Below, in pieces: positions 54,704-63,400 of a stretch of 64,000 nucleotides of DNA. Made by a program: the position numbers and the translations under genes. Position 1 is the stretch's first letter, and each line of letters starts with the position of its first letter. Under the pieces are notes generated by a model, which was not told the DNA's origin, searched no databases, and saw only the letters and a program-made list of their open reading frames with translations. The stretch is taken from positions 204,337 to 268,336 of the forward strand of contig NZ_JABBPN010000004.1 of NCBI RefSeq assembly GCF_012933385.1. Direction: 5' to 3'. This DNA comes from Paenibacillus lemnae (GTDB taxonomy: Bacteria > Bacillota > Bacilli > Paenibacillales > Paenibacillaceae).

Positions 54704-55861
54704 CTAAGAGAGTCTGTCAAACACTTTTCGACCTTTAACCCATGTGGACATCACATTTAAGCCGGAATCCAGCACAAGGAAATCTGCATCTTTTCCAGCT
54801 TCCAGAGAGCCTTTTCGGAAGTCTATCCCCACTTGCCTGGCCGGAACAGTTGTAAAAGACGGGAGTACCTCTTCAAGAGATAGACCGGTGAATGACATAA
54901 TATTCCGCAGGGCATCAATCATAGTCAGGGAGCTTCCCGCCAAGGTGTTTGTACCTTTCAGATAGACCTGACCCTCCCGCATTTCTTTATAGCCATAGTC
55001 TCCGTCCGGGAGGCCGCAGCTGGTCACCGCATCCGTAACGGCACAGATCTGCAGCGCCTTTTTCAGATCATACATCATACGAACAACAGCAGGATGCACA
55101 TGATGTCCGTCTGCAATCAGCTCGATCGTGAGCTCCGGCAGCATCAAGCCTGCTCCCGCAAGCCCTGGGTCGCGGTGGTGCAGCGGACTCATCCCGTTAA
55201 AATGATGCGTCGTATGCGTAACACCCCGTGTAACCGCTTCCTTTATTTGTTGAAATGTGGCATCTGAATGCCCTGCAGAAACCGTAATTCCGTGACTTCG
55301 AAACTGCGTCACAGCCTCCATGCCGCCATCAAGCTCCGGTGCCAGTGTAACCAGTTTTATCATATGTCCGGAGGCCTGAATCAGCTCATCGATCTGCCCC
55401 GGAGTTGGAAGACGAACATCATCTGCAAGCTGAGCACCGCGCCGCTTCAGGCTGATGAAAGGACCTTCCAGATGAATACCGAGCATTTCTGCCCCCTCTA
55501 CTCCCTTCGTGATGGCATCTGCGGCACAGGCCAGTGCTGAAATCAAATGCTCCTGATTCGACGTGTTCGTCGTAGCCAGAAATGAAGTGGTTCCGCGAGC
55601 TGCATGAAAACGGCTCATTTCATTTAAGCTTTCGTATTTCGCATCCATCACATTACAGCCATTCCCTCCATGAACATGAACATCGATAAAGCCTGGAACA
55701 ATGATTAAGCCCTCAGCCTCATGGATGTTTACTTCTTCTGGCTGGTGCCCAATCTGCTTACCTGCAGCTTCAATTCTGCCATCTTCACTAACCAGCAGAT
55801 GTCCCCTCGCGAACTTACCGGAAGGCAGGTAAATGTCCGCACCTGTCCATAACGTTTTCAA
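54704..55861 (-). CDS. nagA: N-acetylglucosamine-6-phosphate deacetylase NagA
   Basis: A 385-residue amidohydrolase that removes acetate from GlcNAc-6-phosphate. PGFIDVHVHGGNGCNVMD near 56-73 carries the metal-binding HxH, HLEGPFIS near 129-136 the family Glu, THTTHHFNGMSPLHHRDPG near 214-232 the His residues and AVTDAVTSCGLPDG near 274-287 the catalytic Asp. It is 20 bases after the ROK kinase gene on the same strand. Together they would take GlcNAc to GlcN-6-phosphate; nagB is not in the window. Confidence 0.95.
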   Translation of the reverse strand: MKTLWTGADIYLPSGKFARGHLLVSEDGRIEAAGKQIGHQPEEVNIHEAEGLIIVPGFIDVHVHGGNGCNVMDAKYESLNEMSRFHAARGTTSFLATTNTSNQEHLISALACAADAITKGVEGAEMLGIHLEGPFISLKRRGAQLADDVRLPTPGQIDELIQASGHMIKLVTLAPELDGGMEAVTQFRSHGITVSAGHSDATFQQIKEAVTRGVTHTTHHFNGMSPLHHRDPGLAGAGLMLPELTIELIADGHHVHPAVVRMMYDLKKALQICAVTDAVTSCGLPDGDYGYKEMREGQVYLKGTNTLAGSSLTMIDALRNIMSFTGLSLEEVLPSFTTVPARQVGIDFRKGSLEAGKDADFLVLDSGLNVMSTWVKGRKVFDRLS

Positions 55862-55881
55862 TGTACTTCCCCCTCTCTAAT

Positions 55882-56826
55882 CTAATTGGCATTCGACAGG
55901 CTCATAACCGCACCGTACAGCCCTGCCGAATCTCCAAGCTGACCTTGTGTCACTTCAGGCCGATGAGCTTTAGGATACAGCTGCTGAATTGTATTCCGGA
56001 TCGGACTAAGCAGCATATCTCCCGCATTGGCAGCCCCTCCGCCAACTACGATCATTTCCGGATCCAGCAAATAAATCATAGTGGTCAGCTTCTTCCCCAG
56101 CACTTCACCTGCATAGGCAAAAATGTCACATGCAAGCTTGTCGCCACTAACAGCCGCTTCGTGAACATGCCGTGCGGTGATGGTACCGGCGTATTCCCTC
56201 AGAAGGCTGTGTCTCCCTTCTTGGACCGCTTCCTCTGCAAGCCGGGCTAAACCGCTGGCTGAAGCAATGGTTTCCAAACAGCCTTGTTTCCCGCATTTAC
56301 AGGGCACCATATTTCCTTCAACCGGGTCATGACCGATCTCGCCTGCATATCCATGAGCCCCGCGGATCAAATGCCCGTCTACAATAACCCCGGCGGCAAT
56401 ACCGGTGCCCAATGTAATACAGATCACACTGTTTAACCCTTTTGCAGCTCCGCCTGTATACTCCCCCCAGGCATACATCCGGACATCATTATCGATACTC
56501 ACAGGTACCTGCCATCTCGAAGAAAGATCGGATACGAGCTTTACATCATACCATCCCAGGTTAGGAGCACGAAGCACGGTTCCCGATGCCAAGTCCAGGT
56601 GGCCTGGAACACCTGCTCCAATGCCGCTCAGAACGGCATCAGAACGGTGCATATGCATCATCCTTTTAATCTCCTGATCCAACCGGTTTAAATAACCCGT
56701 ATAATCATTATCAGCATCCGATGCCGTCCGCATTACATGTTTGGAGATCAGCTGGTGCTGCTCATCAAACATACCGATAACTGTATTGGTTCCTCCGATA
56801 TCGAGCCCGATTCTCACCTTATTCAC
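55882..56826 (-). CDS. ROK-family sugar kinase (probable N-acetylglucosamine kinase)
   Basis: A protein of 314 residues from GTG 56826, which has AGGAAGG eight bases upstream; an in-frame GTG at 56835 is too close. The ATP motif is IGLDIGGTNTVIG at the N-terminus, ITLGTGIAAGVIVDG is the second phosphate loop, and the ROK zinc motif is CKCGKQGCLE with the preceding GHD catalytic base in GEIGHDPVEG. Position next to nagA implies that it phosphorylates GlcNAc or a related amino sugar, but ROK kinases vary. Confidence 0.85.
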   Translation of the reverse strand: MNKVRIGLDIGGTNTVIGMFDEQHQLISKHVMRTASDADNDYTGYLNRLDQEIKRMMHMHRSDAVLSGIGAGVPGHLDLASGTVLRAPNLGWYDVKLVSDLSSRWQVPVSIDNDVRMYAWGEYTGGAAKGLNSVICITLGTGIAAGVIVDGHLIRGAHGYAGEIGHDPVEGNMVPCKCGKQGCLETIASASGLARLAEEAVQEGRHSLLREYAGTITARHVHEAAVSGDKLACDIFAYAGEVLGKKLTTMIYLLDPEMIVVGGGAANAGDMLLSPIRNTIQQLYPKAHRPEVTQGQLGDSAGLYGAVMSLSNAN

Positions 56827-56876
56827 CCAAGTCACCTTCCTATTCTGATGTGAAACAATATGTAACTCATACCTAT

Positions 56877-56916
56877 AAAAAAGAGCGGGAAATCCATAAT
56901 ATATGAATTTTCGCTC
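56877..56916 (-). terminator. Terminator of fabV
   Basis: On the minus strand gagcgaaaattcat pairs with atggatttcccgctc (small mismatches) and is followed by six T residues. It lies 46 bases after the fabV stop, so the ROK/nagA operon is separate. Confidence 0.75.
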
Positions 56917-56961
56917 GATTTTTTGGCCCCATGAACGCTTATATCAATGGTAGATTTTACA

Positions 56962-58161
56962 TCAACTGGAATGATATACTGTCTCAATTTCAACAACAGG
57001 GTTGCTGTCTGCCTCATAATCCACACCATCGGTTTCAAATCCGAAGAGCTGGAAAAATTCGCGGCGATAGCCTTCCAGGTCGGTCATGTCATGAATATTG
57101 TCGGTTGTGACCGCATTCCACAGCTTTGCCACGTCTTCCTGAACATCTGGCCGCAGTTCCCAGTCGTCAATACGAATTCGCCCCTTCACATCAACAGGCA
57201 CTTCACTTCCACTGTACAAGCGTTCCGCAAACAGGCGATAGCTCTGCTGAATGCAGTTCTCGTGGAGGCCTTTCTCTTTCATCACCTTGTAGAGCGCGGA
57301 GACATAGAGCGGTACGATCGGGATCGCGGAACTGGACTGTGTAACCAATGCTTTGCTGACCGATACGAAAGCACGGCCACCGCCTGCTGACAGCTCGTCA
57401 TTAAGCTTCAAAGCCGTAGCTTCCAGATGATCTTTTGCCTGTCCGATGGAGCCGTCCCGATAAACCGCCTGCGTAATCTCGGAGCCGATATACGAATACG
57501 CAATGGTCGTTGCATCCTCAGCCAGTACACCGCCTTCTTGCAGCGCCTTGATCCACAGCTCCCAATCATCGCCGCCCATGACCGTTACGGTATCCTGAAT
57601 TTCCTGGTCGCTCGCAGGCTCAAGCGTAACCTCACTGACTTCCCCTGTGTGGAAGTTGACGGTCTTGTTCGTAAAGGACTGGCCGATCGGCTTCAGAACA
57701 GAATTTGCAACTTCTCCTGTCCGCGGATTGGTACGGCGTGCAGAAGCGACGCTGTATACAACAAGATCAACCTGCCCCAGCTCTTTGGAGATCACCTCGA
57801 CGGTTTTCTGTTTCGTTTCCTCAGCATACGCATCACCCGTGACGCTGAACGATTTCAATCCGGCTTCCTTCGCCATGCTTTCGAATGCAGCAGAATTATA
57901 CCAGCCTGCAGAAGCTGTACGCTTCTCTGTCCCTTGGCTTGGACGATACACGCCAACCGTATTGGCGTTCGCTCCAAAAGCAGCTGTTATCCGTGCCGAC
58001 AGACCATAGCCCGTCGATGCACCAATCACCAGCACATTGCGCGGACCCTTAAATTCGGGACGTCCCTGAATATATTCCACTTGTTCTTTCACTTGACGTG
58101 CACACCCTTCCGGATGGGCAGTCGTACAAATAAATCCACGTGTTCTCGGTTTAATAATCAT
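56962..58161 (-). CDS. fabV: Trans-2-enoyl-CoA/ACP reductase FabV
   Basis: A 399-residue short-chain-dehydrogenase-like enoyl reductase of the FabV type. It has RNVLVIGASTGYGLSARITAAFGAN near 41-65 for NADH binding and the FabV active-site spacing Tyr-x8-Lys: Tyr234 and Lys243 in AVYRDGSIGQAKDH. IIKPRTRGFICTTAHPEGC is the usual N-terminus and the protein is full length. FabV reduces enoyl-ACP or enoyl-CoA and is intrinsically insensitive to triclosan. Whether it is the only enoyl reductase of this organism cannot be told here. The start ATG 58161 has AGAGAGGAT upstream. Confidence 0.95.
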   Translation of the reverse strand: MIIKPRTRGFICTTAHPEGCARQVKEQVEYIQGRPEFKGPRNVLVIGASTGYGLSARITAAFGANANTVGVYRPSQGTEKRTASAGWYNSAAFESMAKEAGLKSFSVTGDAYAEETKQKTVEVISKELGQVDLVVYSVASARRTNPRTGEVANSVLKPIGQSFTNKTVNFHTGEVSEVTLEPASDQEIQDTVTVMGGDDWELWIKALQEGGVLAEDATTIAYSYIGSEITQAVYRDGSIGQAKDHLEATALKLNDELSAGGGRAFVSVSKALVTQSSSAIPIVPLYVSALYKVMKEKGLHENCIQQSYRLFAERLYSGSEVPVDVKGRIRIDDWELRPDVQEDVAKLWNAVTTDNIHDMTDLEGYRREFFQLFGFETDGVDYEADSNPVVEIETVYHSS

Positions 58162-58291
58162 TATTCATATCCTCTCTTTACTACATTTTAGGATCTGATC
58201 ATAAACGTAATCTTCTTTATTCTATCAATTTTTTCCCCAAGGCTAAACCTTTTCTTATAAACAGCTCTTCACGGCCTCTACACCAGCCCGC

Positions 58292-58867
58292 TCACTGTCC
58301 GGATTCCACCATGACCATTTCCTTGTAAAAGTCATCTGCAGAACCTGGCTGCTTCACGCGTTCCTGCACGATCTCATCCCACTCCTGTTCAGATTGAAGC
58401 TCCGACAGACTGCCCTGAATACCGTACCACTCCGCTAATTCATTGCGTTTCACCGTATAATCTCCGTCCGGGAAGTGCCATATAACCGCCTCCAGATTAT
58501 CAATAAACACCATGTTCGCTGTCGTATTATACATCAGCAGTTTTTTCAAAAGAGAAGGTTCAATTTCAGCCGCAGACTGTTCGAAGTTTAACTGCGCTGT
58601 CAGCTGGTCCGGATACAACTGGAAGGTAAATCTCAGATCGGAATACGGCAGCTGCCTGTTCAGGTTTGATACCTTTCCTGCATCCCCCATATATTTGCTT
58701 TTGTATCTCGCCGCCGGGGCGATATGATGTGTTGCCGGGTCCTGCTGCATGATCTCATACTGTGCCGCTTCTTGTTTCACATTCGGTTTCACATAACCTT
58801 CAATAACAAATAATCCGATCAATCCAACGATGATCAATGATAGAATCCATTTATTTTTTTGCTTCAT
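58292..58867 (-). CDS. DUF4825 domain membrane protein
   Basis: A 191-residue protein with one N-terminal transmembrane helix (residues 7-24, WILSLIIVGLIGLFVIEG) and an extracytoplasmic domain. YKSKYMGDAGKVSNLNRQLPY near 55-75 is the DUF4825 signature, followed by the FTFQLYPDQLTAQLNFEQS region. Its ATG overlaps the last base of the upstream stop codon (TAATG). It is the third gene of a PadR-led operon; the family's role is unknown. Confidence 0.8.
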   Translation of the reverse strand: MKQKNKWILSLIIVGLIGLFVIEGYVKPNVKQEAAQYEIMQQDPATHHIAPAARYKSKYMGDAGKVSNLNRQLPYSDLRFTFQLYPDQLTAQLNFEQSAAEIEPSLLKKLLMYNTTANMVFIDNLEAVIWHFPDGDYTVKRNELAEWYGIQGSLSELQSEQEWDEIVQERVKQPGSADDFYKEMVMVESGQ

Positions 58868-59544
58868 TAAGAACTCACCTCGTATTTGCTAATTCTTTGT
58901 TGTGCATGCTGCAGCACCAGCGGAATCAATATGGCTGTCAATGTAGGCAGCAGCTCCATACCGAGTACATATAAGTCATAGGGTCCGTTTAGATGAATGG
59001 GCCGGCCAAACCATAGATTGCTTCCGAACCGAGTCAGCAATGTGAACACGGCAGTGACGAGCATTGCGGCTCCCCAAAGGGCCCAAGCTATTCTACTGAT
59101 TTTCTTTAAAGCATTCGTATTCACCATGACGGTCTGGCTTTCCCGGGAACGGCCTGATTTAACATAAATCACATACCCTATCCCAGCCGCCGCACAGAGT
59201 ACAATCAGCAAGTTATTGACCACGAACCCCGAAAAGGTCATGCGGGCAGGCAGCGTGATAATCCAGGCTAACAGCATGCACAGCAATGAGTGCTGGAGAA
59301 GATCCAATCGAAAACCACTCCAGTCCGTCTGCTGATGACCTTCAATCAGATAATCAACAGACTGCACATCCCGGGTTGCTGCCGCCACAGCCGCATCATA
59401 CGTCATCCCTTCCTGCATATAATCCTGAACCTTGGCCTCCAGATTACTCAAAATTTCATCCTTGAGCTCTTTCACCGCCTTGGTCTTGCGCTGCTTGTGA
59501 AATAAACGGTCTACATAGTGCTCCAGATCATTTGGCGTTGTCAT
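58867..59544 (-). CDS. Membrane protein with permease-prefix-like N-terminus
   Basis: A protein of 225 residues from ATG 59544 (AAAGGAGC nine bases upstream; it overlaps the PadR stop as ATGA). The cytoplasmic N-terminal 70 residues (LEHYVDRLFHKQRKTKAVKELKDEILSNLEAKVQD) are helical and resemble the permease prefix/DUF1700-type domain often encoded after PadR regulators. Four hydrophobic helices follow (about 82-100, 107-125, 150-172, 195-215). Such pairs are commonly self-regulated membrane systems of unknown function. Confidence 0.75.
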   Translation of the reverse strand: MTTPNDLEHYVDRLFHKQRKTKAVKELKDEILSNLEAKVQDYMQEGMTYDAAVAAATRDVQSVDYLIEGHQQTDWSGFRLDLLQHSLLCMLLAWIITLPARMTFSGFVVNNLLIVLCAAAGIGYVIYVKSGRSRESQTVMVNTNALKKISRIAWALWGAAMLVTAVFTLLTRFGSNLWFGRPIHLNGPYDLYVLGMELLPTLTAILIPLVLQHAQQRISKYEVSS

Positions 59545-59894
59545 TTGTCCTGCTCCTTTCCATCCCCGATCAAAATATCGATAATCTTTCGGGCCGCGTG
59601 CCACTCCTCACGATTGTGCTCCAGGCGGCTGCTCCCTTCTAGAGTGAGATGATAATACTTGCGGCGCCCGCCCTGGGTTTCTTCGCCCCAATAGGACGTA
59701 ATCAAACCCTGTTTCTCTAGTCTCTTTAAGCTTGAGTACAAGGTAGGTTCCTTCAATTCAAACTGACCTGCACTTCGCTGCATGATTTCTTTAATAATCT
59801 GATATCCATAATTGTCTTCATCCAGAAGTACACGCAGTATAAACGTATCAATGCTGCCCCGGATCAGGTCACTGTTATGTAATGGAATACTCAA
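59541..59894 (-). CDS. PadR-family transcriptional regulator
   Basis: A 117-residue winged-helix protein. SDLIRGSIDTFILRVLLDEDNYGYQIIKEI at 8-37 and LKEPTLYSSLKRLEKQGLITSYWGEE near 47-72 form the PadR DNA-binding domain, and GRRKYYHLTLEGSSRLEHNREEW the wing and dimer helix. The start is TTG 59894, with AAAGGAG 11 bases upstream. A sigma-A promoter at 59922-59950 would place transcription start just upstream. It should repress its own operon. Confidence 0.9.
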   Translation of the reverse strand: MSIPLHNSDLIRGSIDTFILRVLLDEDNYGYQIIKEIMQRSAGQFELKEPTLYSSLKRLEKQGLITSYWGEETQGGRRKYYHLTLEGSSRLEHNREEWHAARKIIDILIGDGKEQDK

Positions 59895-59921
59895 CGTCCA
59901 GTCATCTCCTTTCTCGAGTGT

Positions 59922-59950
59922 AATGTAACACGTATAACTATGTCTGTCAA
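59922..59950 (-). promoter_or_regulatory. Promoter of the PadR operon
   Basis: On the minus strand TTGACA (59950-59945) and TACATT (59927-59922) are 17 bases apart. The -35 element is consensus. The spacer contains atagttatac, a possible PadR operator. Confidence 0.65.
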
Positions 59951-60148
59951 AGTACTATGACACATTAATATCATTTCGGTACTTTTCTTCCCGGTCTAAA
60001 GCCCCAGAATTTATGAAGCTGAAGTACCAATCACAGGCAGTAAGCCGCAGTCTGATTGATATTCCCTAAATTCTGGATTAAACTATTAGCGTACTATCAT
60101 GTCTAAAGTGTGACAATTTATTAGAATGTGCAAGGGGTGATAGTGGAG

Positions 60149-60556
60149 ATGAAGATTAATGTTAACAAAGCAGCTGGTGTCTTTTTATTGTTGACTCTAA
60201 TCATAGGAGGATGTCAAAGCATGAACAACAGCACTAATCCTGCTCAGCACACTAATACTAATGATGTGACAGCAGATCTCGAGTCTGAGGAGTTACAAAC
60301 ACAAGCCGAAGAAACTGCCAAGCAAAGCCTGAAGGAAAAATACGATATCGAGGTTGAGATCACGAAAAGCCGAGTTTTACCGGAGCACATAGCCAATGAG
60401 GTTCGACTCGAAGGCCATGTTCAGGGTGATGACAAGCAATTTTTCAATATTACCGTTAACTATGAAACCAATGAAACCTCCAACTTCTCCATGAGTCCGG
60501 AGCTAGTCGAGCATCTCAGGGAGAAAGGATACGAACCGTTTGATTCCAAAAAATAA
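60149..60556 (+). CDS. TilA-like lipoprotein, candidate immunity protein (locus 2)
   Basis: A 135-residue lipoprotein from ATG 60149 (AAGGGGTGAT upstream; an in-frame ATG at 60128 is weaker). The signal segment KAAGVFLLLTLIIGGC ends at a lipobox with Cys21. The mature part shows the same plan as the locus-1 lipoproteins: YDIEVEITKSRVLPEHIANEV, then EGHVQGDDKQFFNITVNYE, and SMSPELVEHLREKGYEPF. It lies 23 bases ahead of the lipase gene. Conservation across both loci of the pair makes immunity the best reading. Unlike locus 1, only one copy is present. Confidence 0.78.
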   Translation: MKINVNKAAGVFLLLTLIIGGCQSMNNSTNPAQHTNTNDVTADLESEELQTQAEETAKQSLKEKYDIEVEITKSRVLPEHIANEVRLEGHVQGDDKQFFNITVNYETNETSNFSMSPELVEHLREKGYEPFDSKK

Positions 60557-60579
60557 CTTCAGGATTGGAGGCCTTGCTC

Positions 60580-61860
60580 GTGTCCGACAAGCCGAACATT
60601 GACGACGAAACGTATAACAGAATGTCCAGTATTGCCTATGATGATCTAAGAGAGGGCCAGCAAATCGAAGATCTTCCTGGATGGGTCGTACTCGAGGATA
60701 CCAACAGCAGAGCTATTTCCGGCATGGACGTTGTCACATTTGTCAATCCGGAGACCAATCAGGCGGTCATCGCTTATCGCGGTACGGAAGCCAGTGAAGC
60801 TTTGCCGACTTCCGTTCCTGACTTCTTGGCAGATGGCGGCATAGGTCTTGGTGAATTATCGCGCAAACTGGAATTTGAACGTCCTTTCGACGAGCAGCTC
60901 ACCGCTTTTGAAGATACAGTTGGGATCACCGCTTTAAACAACTGGATCGGTGACGCATCCAAGCAGGTCGATAAATTTGTAACCAACTCTTCCACGAACC
61001 AGCTTTACCAGGCGGAGAACTATGCAAATGAAATGATGGAAAAATACGACAATCTGGATTTTTCCTTGACTGGACACTCCTTGGGCGGCGCCAATGCGCA
61101 GTATGCAGCCGCTTATACCGGACTTGATGCTGTCACGTTCAGTGCCCCATCCGTTGTCGGAAGCCTGACACCCGAAGCAAGAAGAAGAGCCGAAGAAGGT
61201 GCATTTGATTCACAAATTATTAACTACGCACACCCTGGCGACATCATCGCAAGCGGAACACTTGGGGGATATGATGGTCATGTAGGTTCAACATACTACA
61301 TCGACTCCAGCTACGCCGATGCGAACGATGGCATCAGCATTAAAGACAAGATCGATAATACACTTGGCGGTCCTAATTATCACCAGCTGGATCGATATGA
61401 ATTCGACGAGAATGGATATATTTCCAACCCGCTGTTTGATCCTGTTACAGGTGAAGAATTAGATTCGCCGAGAATCCCGCCGAATCTGTTTGGACTGAGC
61501 GGTGCAGCAGGTACCGGGGGCATCCTCGGAGGCGGAGGCGTCTTTGGCCAGCTGGGCGCTGGCAGTGCGGCGCTCGGAGCAGGTGCCGGGACCATTCAGG
61601 TCACCCCTGCCGAGCTCAGAAGCGTGGCAGAACGCTGGAGAAGCAATGCCCACCAATGTCACAACGAGATCGAAGGCATTCGTCAGCGGCTGAATCGATA
61701 TATGCATTCCAGTCACAGCCGGCGCCTTACGCCGATTATTCAGCAGGTGGATCAATCGGTCGTTTCCATGAGCCAGTGGCATATGCAGCATACCGGTGAC
61801 ATTGTGGATTACATTAAATACAAAGCAGATGTGTTTGAGCAGACGGACCGAAGTGGATAA
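60580..61860 (+). CDS. Reverse-domain type VII secretion lipase, TslA-like (locus 2)
   Basis: A protein of 426 residues from GTG 60580 (GGAGG eight bases upstream; a TTG at 60565 includes that site). The lipase domain has Ser167 (GHSLGG), Asp221 (HPGD) and His234 (YDGHVG), at the same positions as in copy 1. A glycine-rich linker (SGAAGTGGILGGGGVFGQLG) leads to a C-terminal helical domain at 338-426 (IQVTPAELRSVAERWRSNA, then IRQRLNRYMHSSHSRRLTP) that is close to the copy-1 domain. No signal peptide. GC-rich codon use like the host, in contrast to locus 1. Confidence 0.8.
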   Translation: MSDKPNIDDETYNRMSSIAYDDLREGQQIEDLPGWVVLEDTNSRAISGMDVVTFVNPETNQAVIAYRGTEASEALPTSVPDFLADGGIGLGELSRKLEFERPFDEQLTAFEDTVGITALNNWIGDASKQVDKFVTNSSTNQLYQAENYANEMMEKYDNLDFSLTGHSLGGANAQYAAAYTGLDAVTFSAPSVVGSLTPEARRRAEEGAFDSQIINYAHPGDIIASGTLGGYDGHVGSTYYIDSSYADANDGISIKDKIDNTLGGPNYHQLDRYEFDENGYISNPLFDPVTGEELDSPRIPPNLFGLSGAAGTGGILGGGGVFGQLGAGSAALGAGAGTIQVTPAELRSVAERWRSNAHQCHNEIEGIRQRLNRYMHSSHSRRLTPIIQQVDQSVVSMSQWHMQHTGDIVDYIKYKADVFEQTDRSG

Positions 61861-61891
61861 AACATCGCAACTTGCCGGAGGAGGCACATCA

Positions 61892-62164
61892 ATGAACAGT
61901 GAAATTCTGCTTGAGCTAAACGAATTGCTTCAGGCTGAGAGGGAATTAACCGCCCTCCTCAGCAAGCTGCGGGCCGATGAACAGGAAGCTCGCGTCATGT
62001 ATTCACGTCTCCAGGATTGGAGAGGCCAATCGGCGAACGTGCTTCGGGATCAAATCGAGCTGTTTTTCTCAGAGCTGTCCAGACGCATTCATCAGATTGA
62101 ACTCGAGAAAATGGAGCTTGTGCGGTACGTACAGCATATGAGACAGGTGGATGGCGCATCGTAG
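61892..62164 (+). CDS. Small WxG helical protein, TlaA-like secretion partner (locus 2)
   Basis: A 90-residue helical protein from ATG 61892 with GGAGGAGG upstream. QDWRGQSANVLRDQ contains the WxG turn and RYVQHMRQVDG the C-terminal tail; about half of all positions match the locus-1 protein by eye (ELLQAERELTALLSKLRADEQEAR versus DLLRAERHLTELLAQLRMDE). It follows the lipase by 31 bases and is the last gene before a long hairpin. Presumed to form a helical stack with the lipase C-terminus for export. Confidence 0.8.
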   Translation: MNSEILLELNELLQAERELTALLSKLRADEQEARVMYSRLQDWRGQSANVLRDQIELFFSELSRRIHQIELEKMELVRYVQHMRQVDGAS

Positions 62165-62185
62165 CTAATCCATACTATATTGAAT

Positions 62186-62256
62186 GCACAAAGAAACCGT
62201 TCCGATCATAAATGGTGGCTGGTACCTCCATTTTACAAAGGGCGGTTTCTTTGTGC
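62186..62256 (+). terminator. Terminator of the locus-2 module
   Basis: gcacaaagaaaccg (62186-62199) and cggtttctttgtgc (62243-62256) are exact 14-bp complements around an imperfect inner loop, followed by tttgttttg. The remaining bases to 62376 show nothing else. Confidence 0.8.
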
Positions 62257-62376
62257 TTTGTTTTGGGGCAGACTTGCATGAATCAGCGGAGGGGACGAAT
62301 CAATTCCCGACAAGCGAGAGCGATGGGAGGAATGATTCGTAACCGCAGCGTTTAAGCAAACAGCCCCTTTATCCTA

Positions 62377-62625
62377 TTACAAAGTGTTGTAAGAGACGAT
62401 ATCCTCAAGCGGAAGTCTGACTGTAGGTCTCGCAGGTGCAGCCGCCTTGCCAACTGCGATCAGCATAACACTGCGGTAATGTTCCGGAATCTGGAATGCC
62501 TCCATAAACTGCCCTTTGTGGTATCCCCCCATAGGTACGGTATCATATCCTCTTGCCCGGGCAGCCAGCATCAGCTGCATGGAGATCAGTCCGGCATCGA
62601 CATCCACTGTTTTTTGCAAGTGAAA
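62377..62625 (-). pseudogene. C-terminal remnant of a nitroreductase gene cut by an IS21 element
   Basis: The frame encodes LQKTVDVDAGLISMQLMLAA, then RARGYDTVPMGGYHKGQFME and RPTVRLPLEDIVSYN, the last third of an FMN nitroreductase of the YodC/DrgA kind. Typical members have about 200 residues, so more than 100 are missing. The IS21 genes start only about 50 bases beyond. The exact junction is not fixed: sequence upstream of about 62625 no longer looks like the family. Confidence 0.7.
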
Positions 62626-62676
62626 AATGCTGAGTTTTGCTGCGAAAAGTGCCGAGGTCACTTGCCAGCATAATCG

Positions 62677-63399
62677 TTACTGCGGAATTCGGTCCATAGC
62701 CTGCTTGAGACGGAAGCTCTCGCCTGTGAAAGAAAGAATATGAGCATGGTGTACCAGACGGTCCACTAAAGCAGAAGTGAGCTTGGTATCACCAAAGATC
62801 GAGGTCCATTGTCCAAATTCGAGATTGGACGTCACAATCACGCTTTGCTGCTCATAGCAATCGGCAATCACGTTAAAGAGCAGCTCGGATCCGGTCTGGC
62901 TAAAGGGTACATATCCGACTTCATCCAAAATGAGAAGGTCCAGTTTTCTCAGCTTTTCCCGGAATCGGGTTAGTGTACCGGCTGCAAACTTTTCCTGCAG
63001 CATAGCGACCAGATCCGAGGCGCGGTAAAACTGTACAGCTTGTCCCCGTCTGCAAGCCTCCACGCCTAATGCCGTTGCCATATGAGTTTTTCCGGTGCCC
63101 ACGGCGCCCATTAAGAGCAGGTTCTCCTTTTGTTCTAACCATGTCAGTTCCCTCAAAACGTCTAACGGTTGTCCATTGGGGAATGTAATATGCTCTTCCA
63201 CATATCCGTCAAACGTCTTCAAATGGGGAAACCCAGCCTGCTGGACCAGTTTTCCCAGCTTGGCTCGGCGTCTGCCTTCGCGCTCTGCGAGCAGCAGCTT
63301 TTCCACGAGTTCGCTTGTTTTCTCATCCTGCCCAGCCACATAATCCACCACATGGGCCAGTCGGAGCTGCCGGCAAAGCTCGGTTAAATCTCTTCCCAT
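62677..63399 (-). CDS. istB: IS21 helper ATPase IstB
   Basis: A 240-residue AAA+ ATPase of the DnaC/IstB family. Walker A is GAVGTGKTH near 98-106, Walker B is LLILDEVGYVPFS near 155-167, and the arginine-finger region follows. LRLAHVVDYVAGQDEKTSELVEKLLLAE is the N-terminal helical segment. It directs target selection for the IstA transposase. ATG 63399 lies just after the istA stop (63401). Confidence 0.93.
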   Translation of the reverse strand: MGRDLTELCRQLRLAHVVDYVAGQDEKTSELVEKLLLAEREGRRRAKLGKLVQQAGFPHLKTFDGYVEEHITFPNGQPLDVLRELTWLEQKENLLLMGAVGTGKTHMATALGVEACRRGQAVQFYRASDLVAMLQEKFAAGTLTRFREKLRKLDLLILDEVGYVPFSQTGSELLFNVIADCYEQQSVIVTSNLEFGQWTSIFGDTKLTSALVDRLVHHAHILSFTGESFRLKQAMDRIPQ

Positions 63400-63400
63400 C

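Noticed and set aside
57427..58191. 254-codon plus-strand frame in fabV
   Set aside because: Antisense shadow of FabV.
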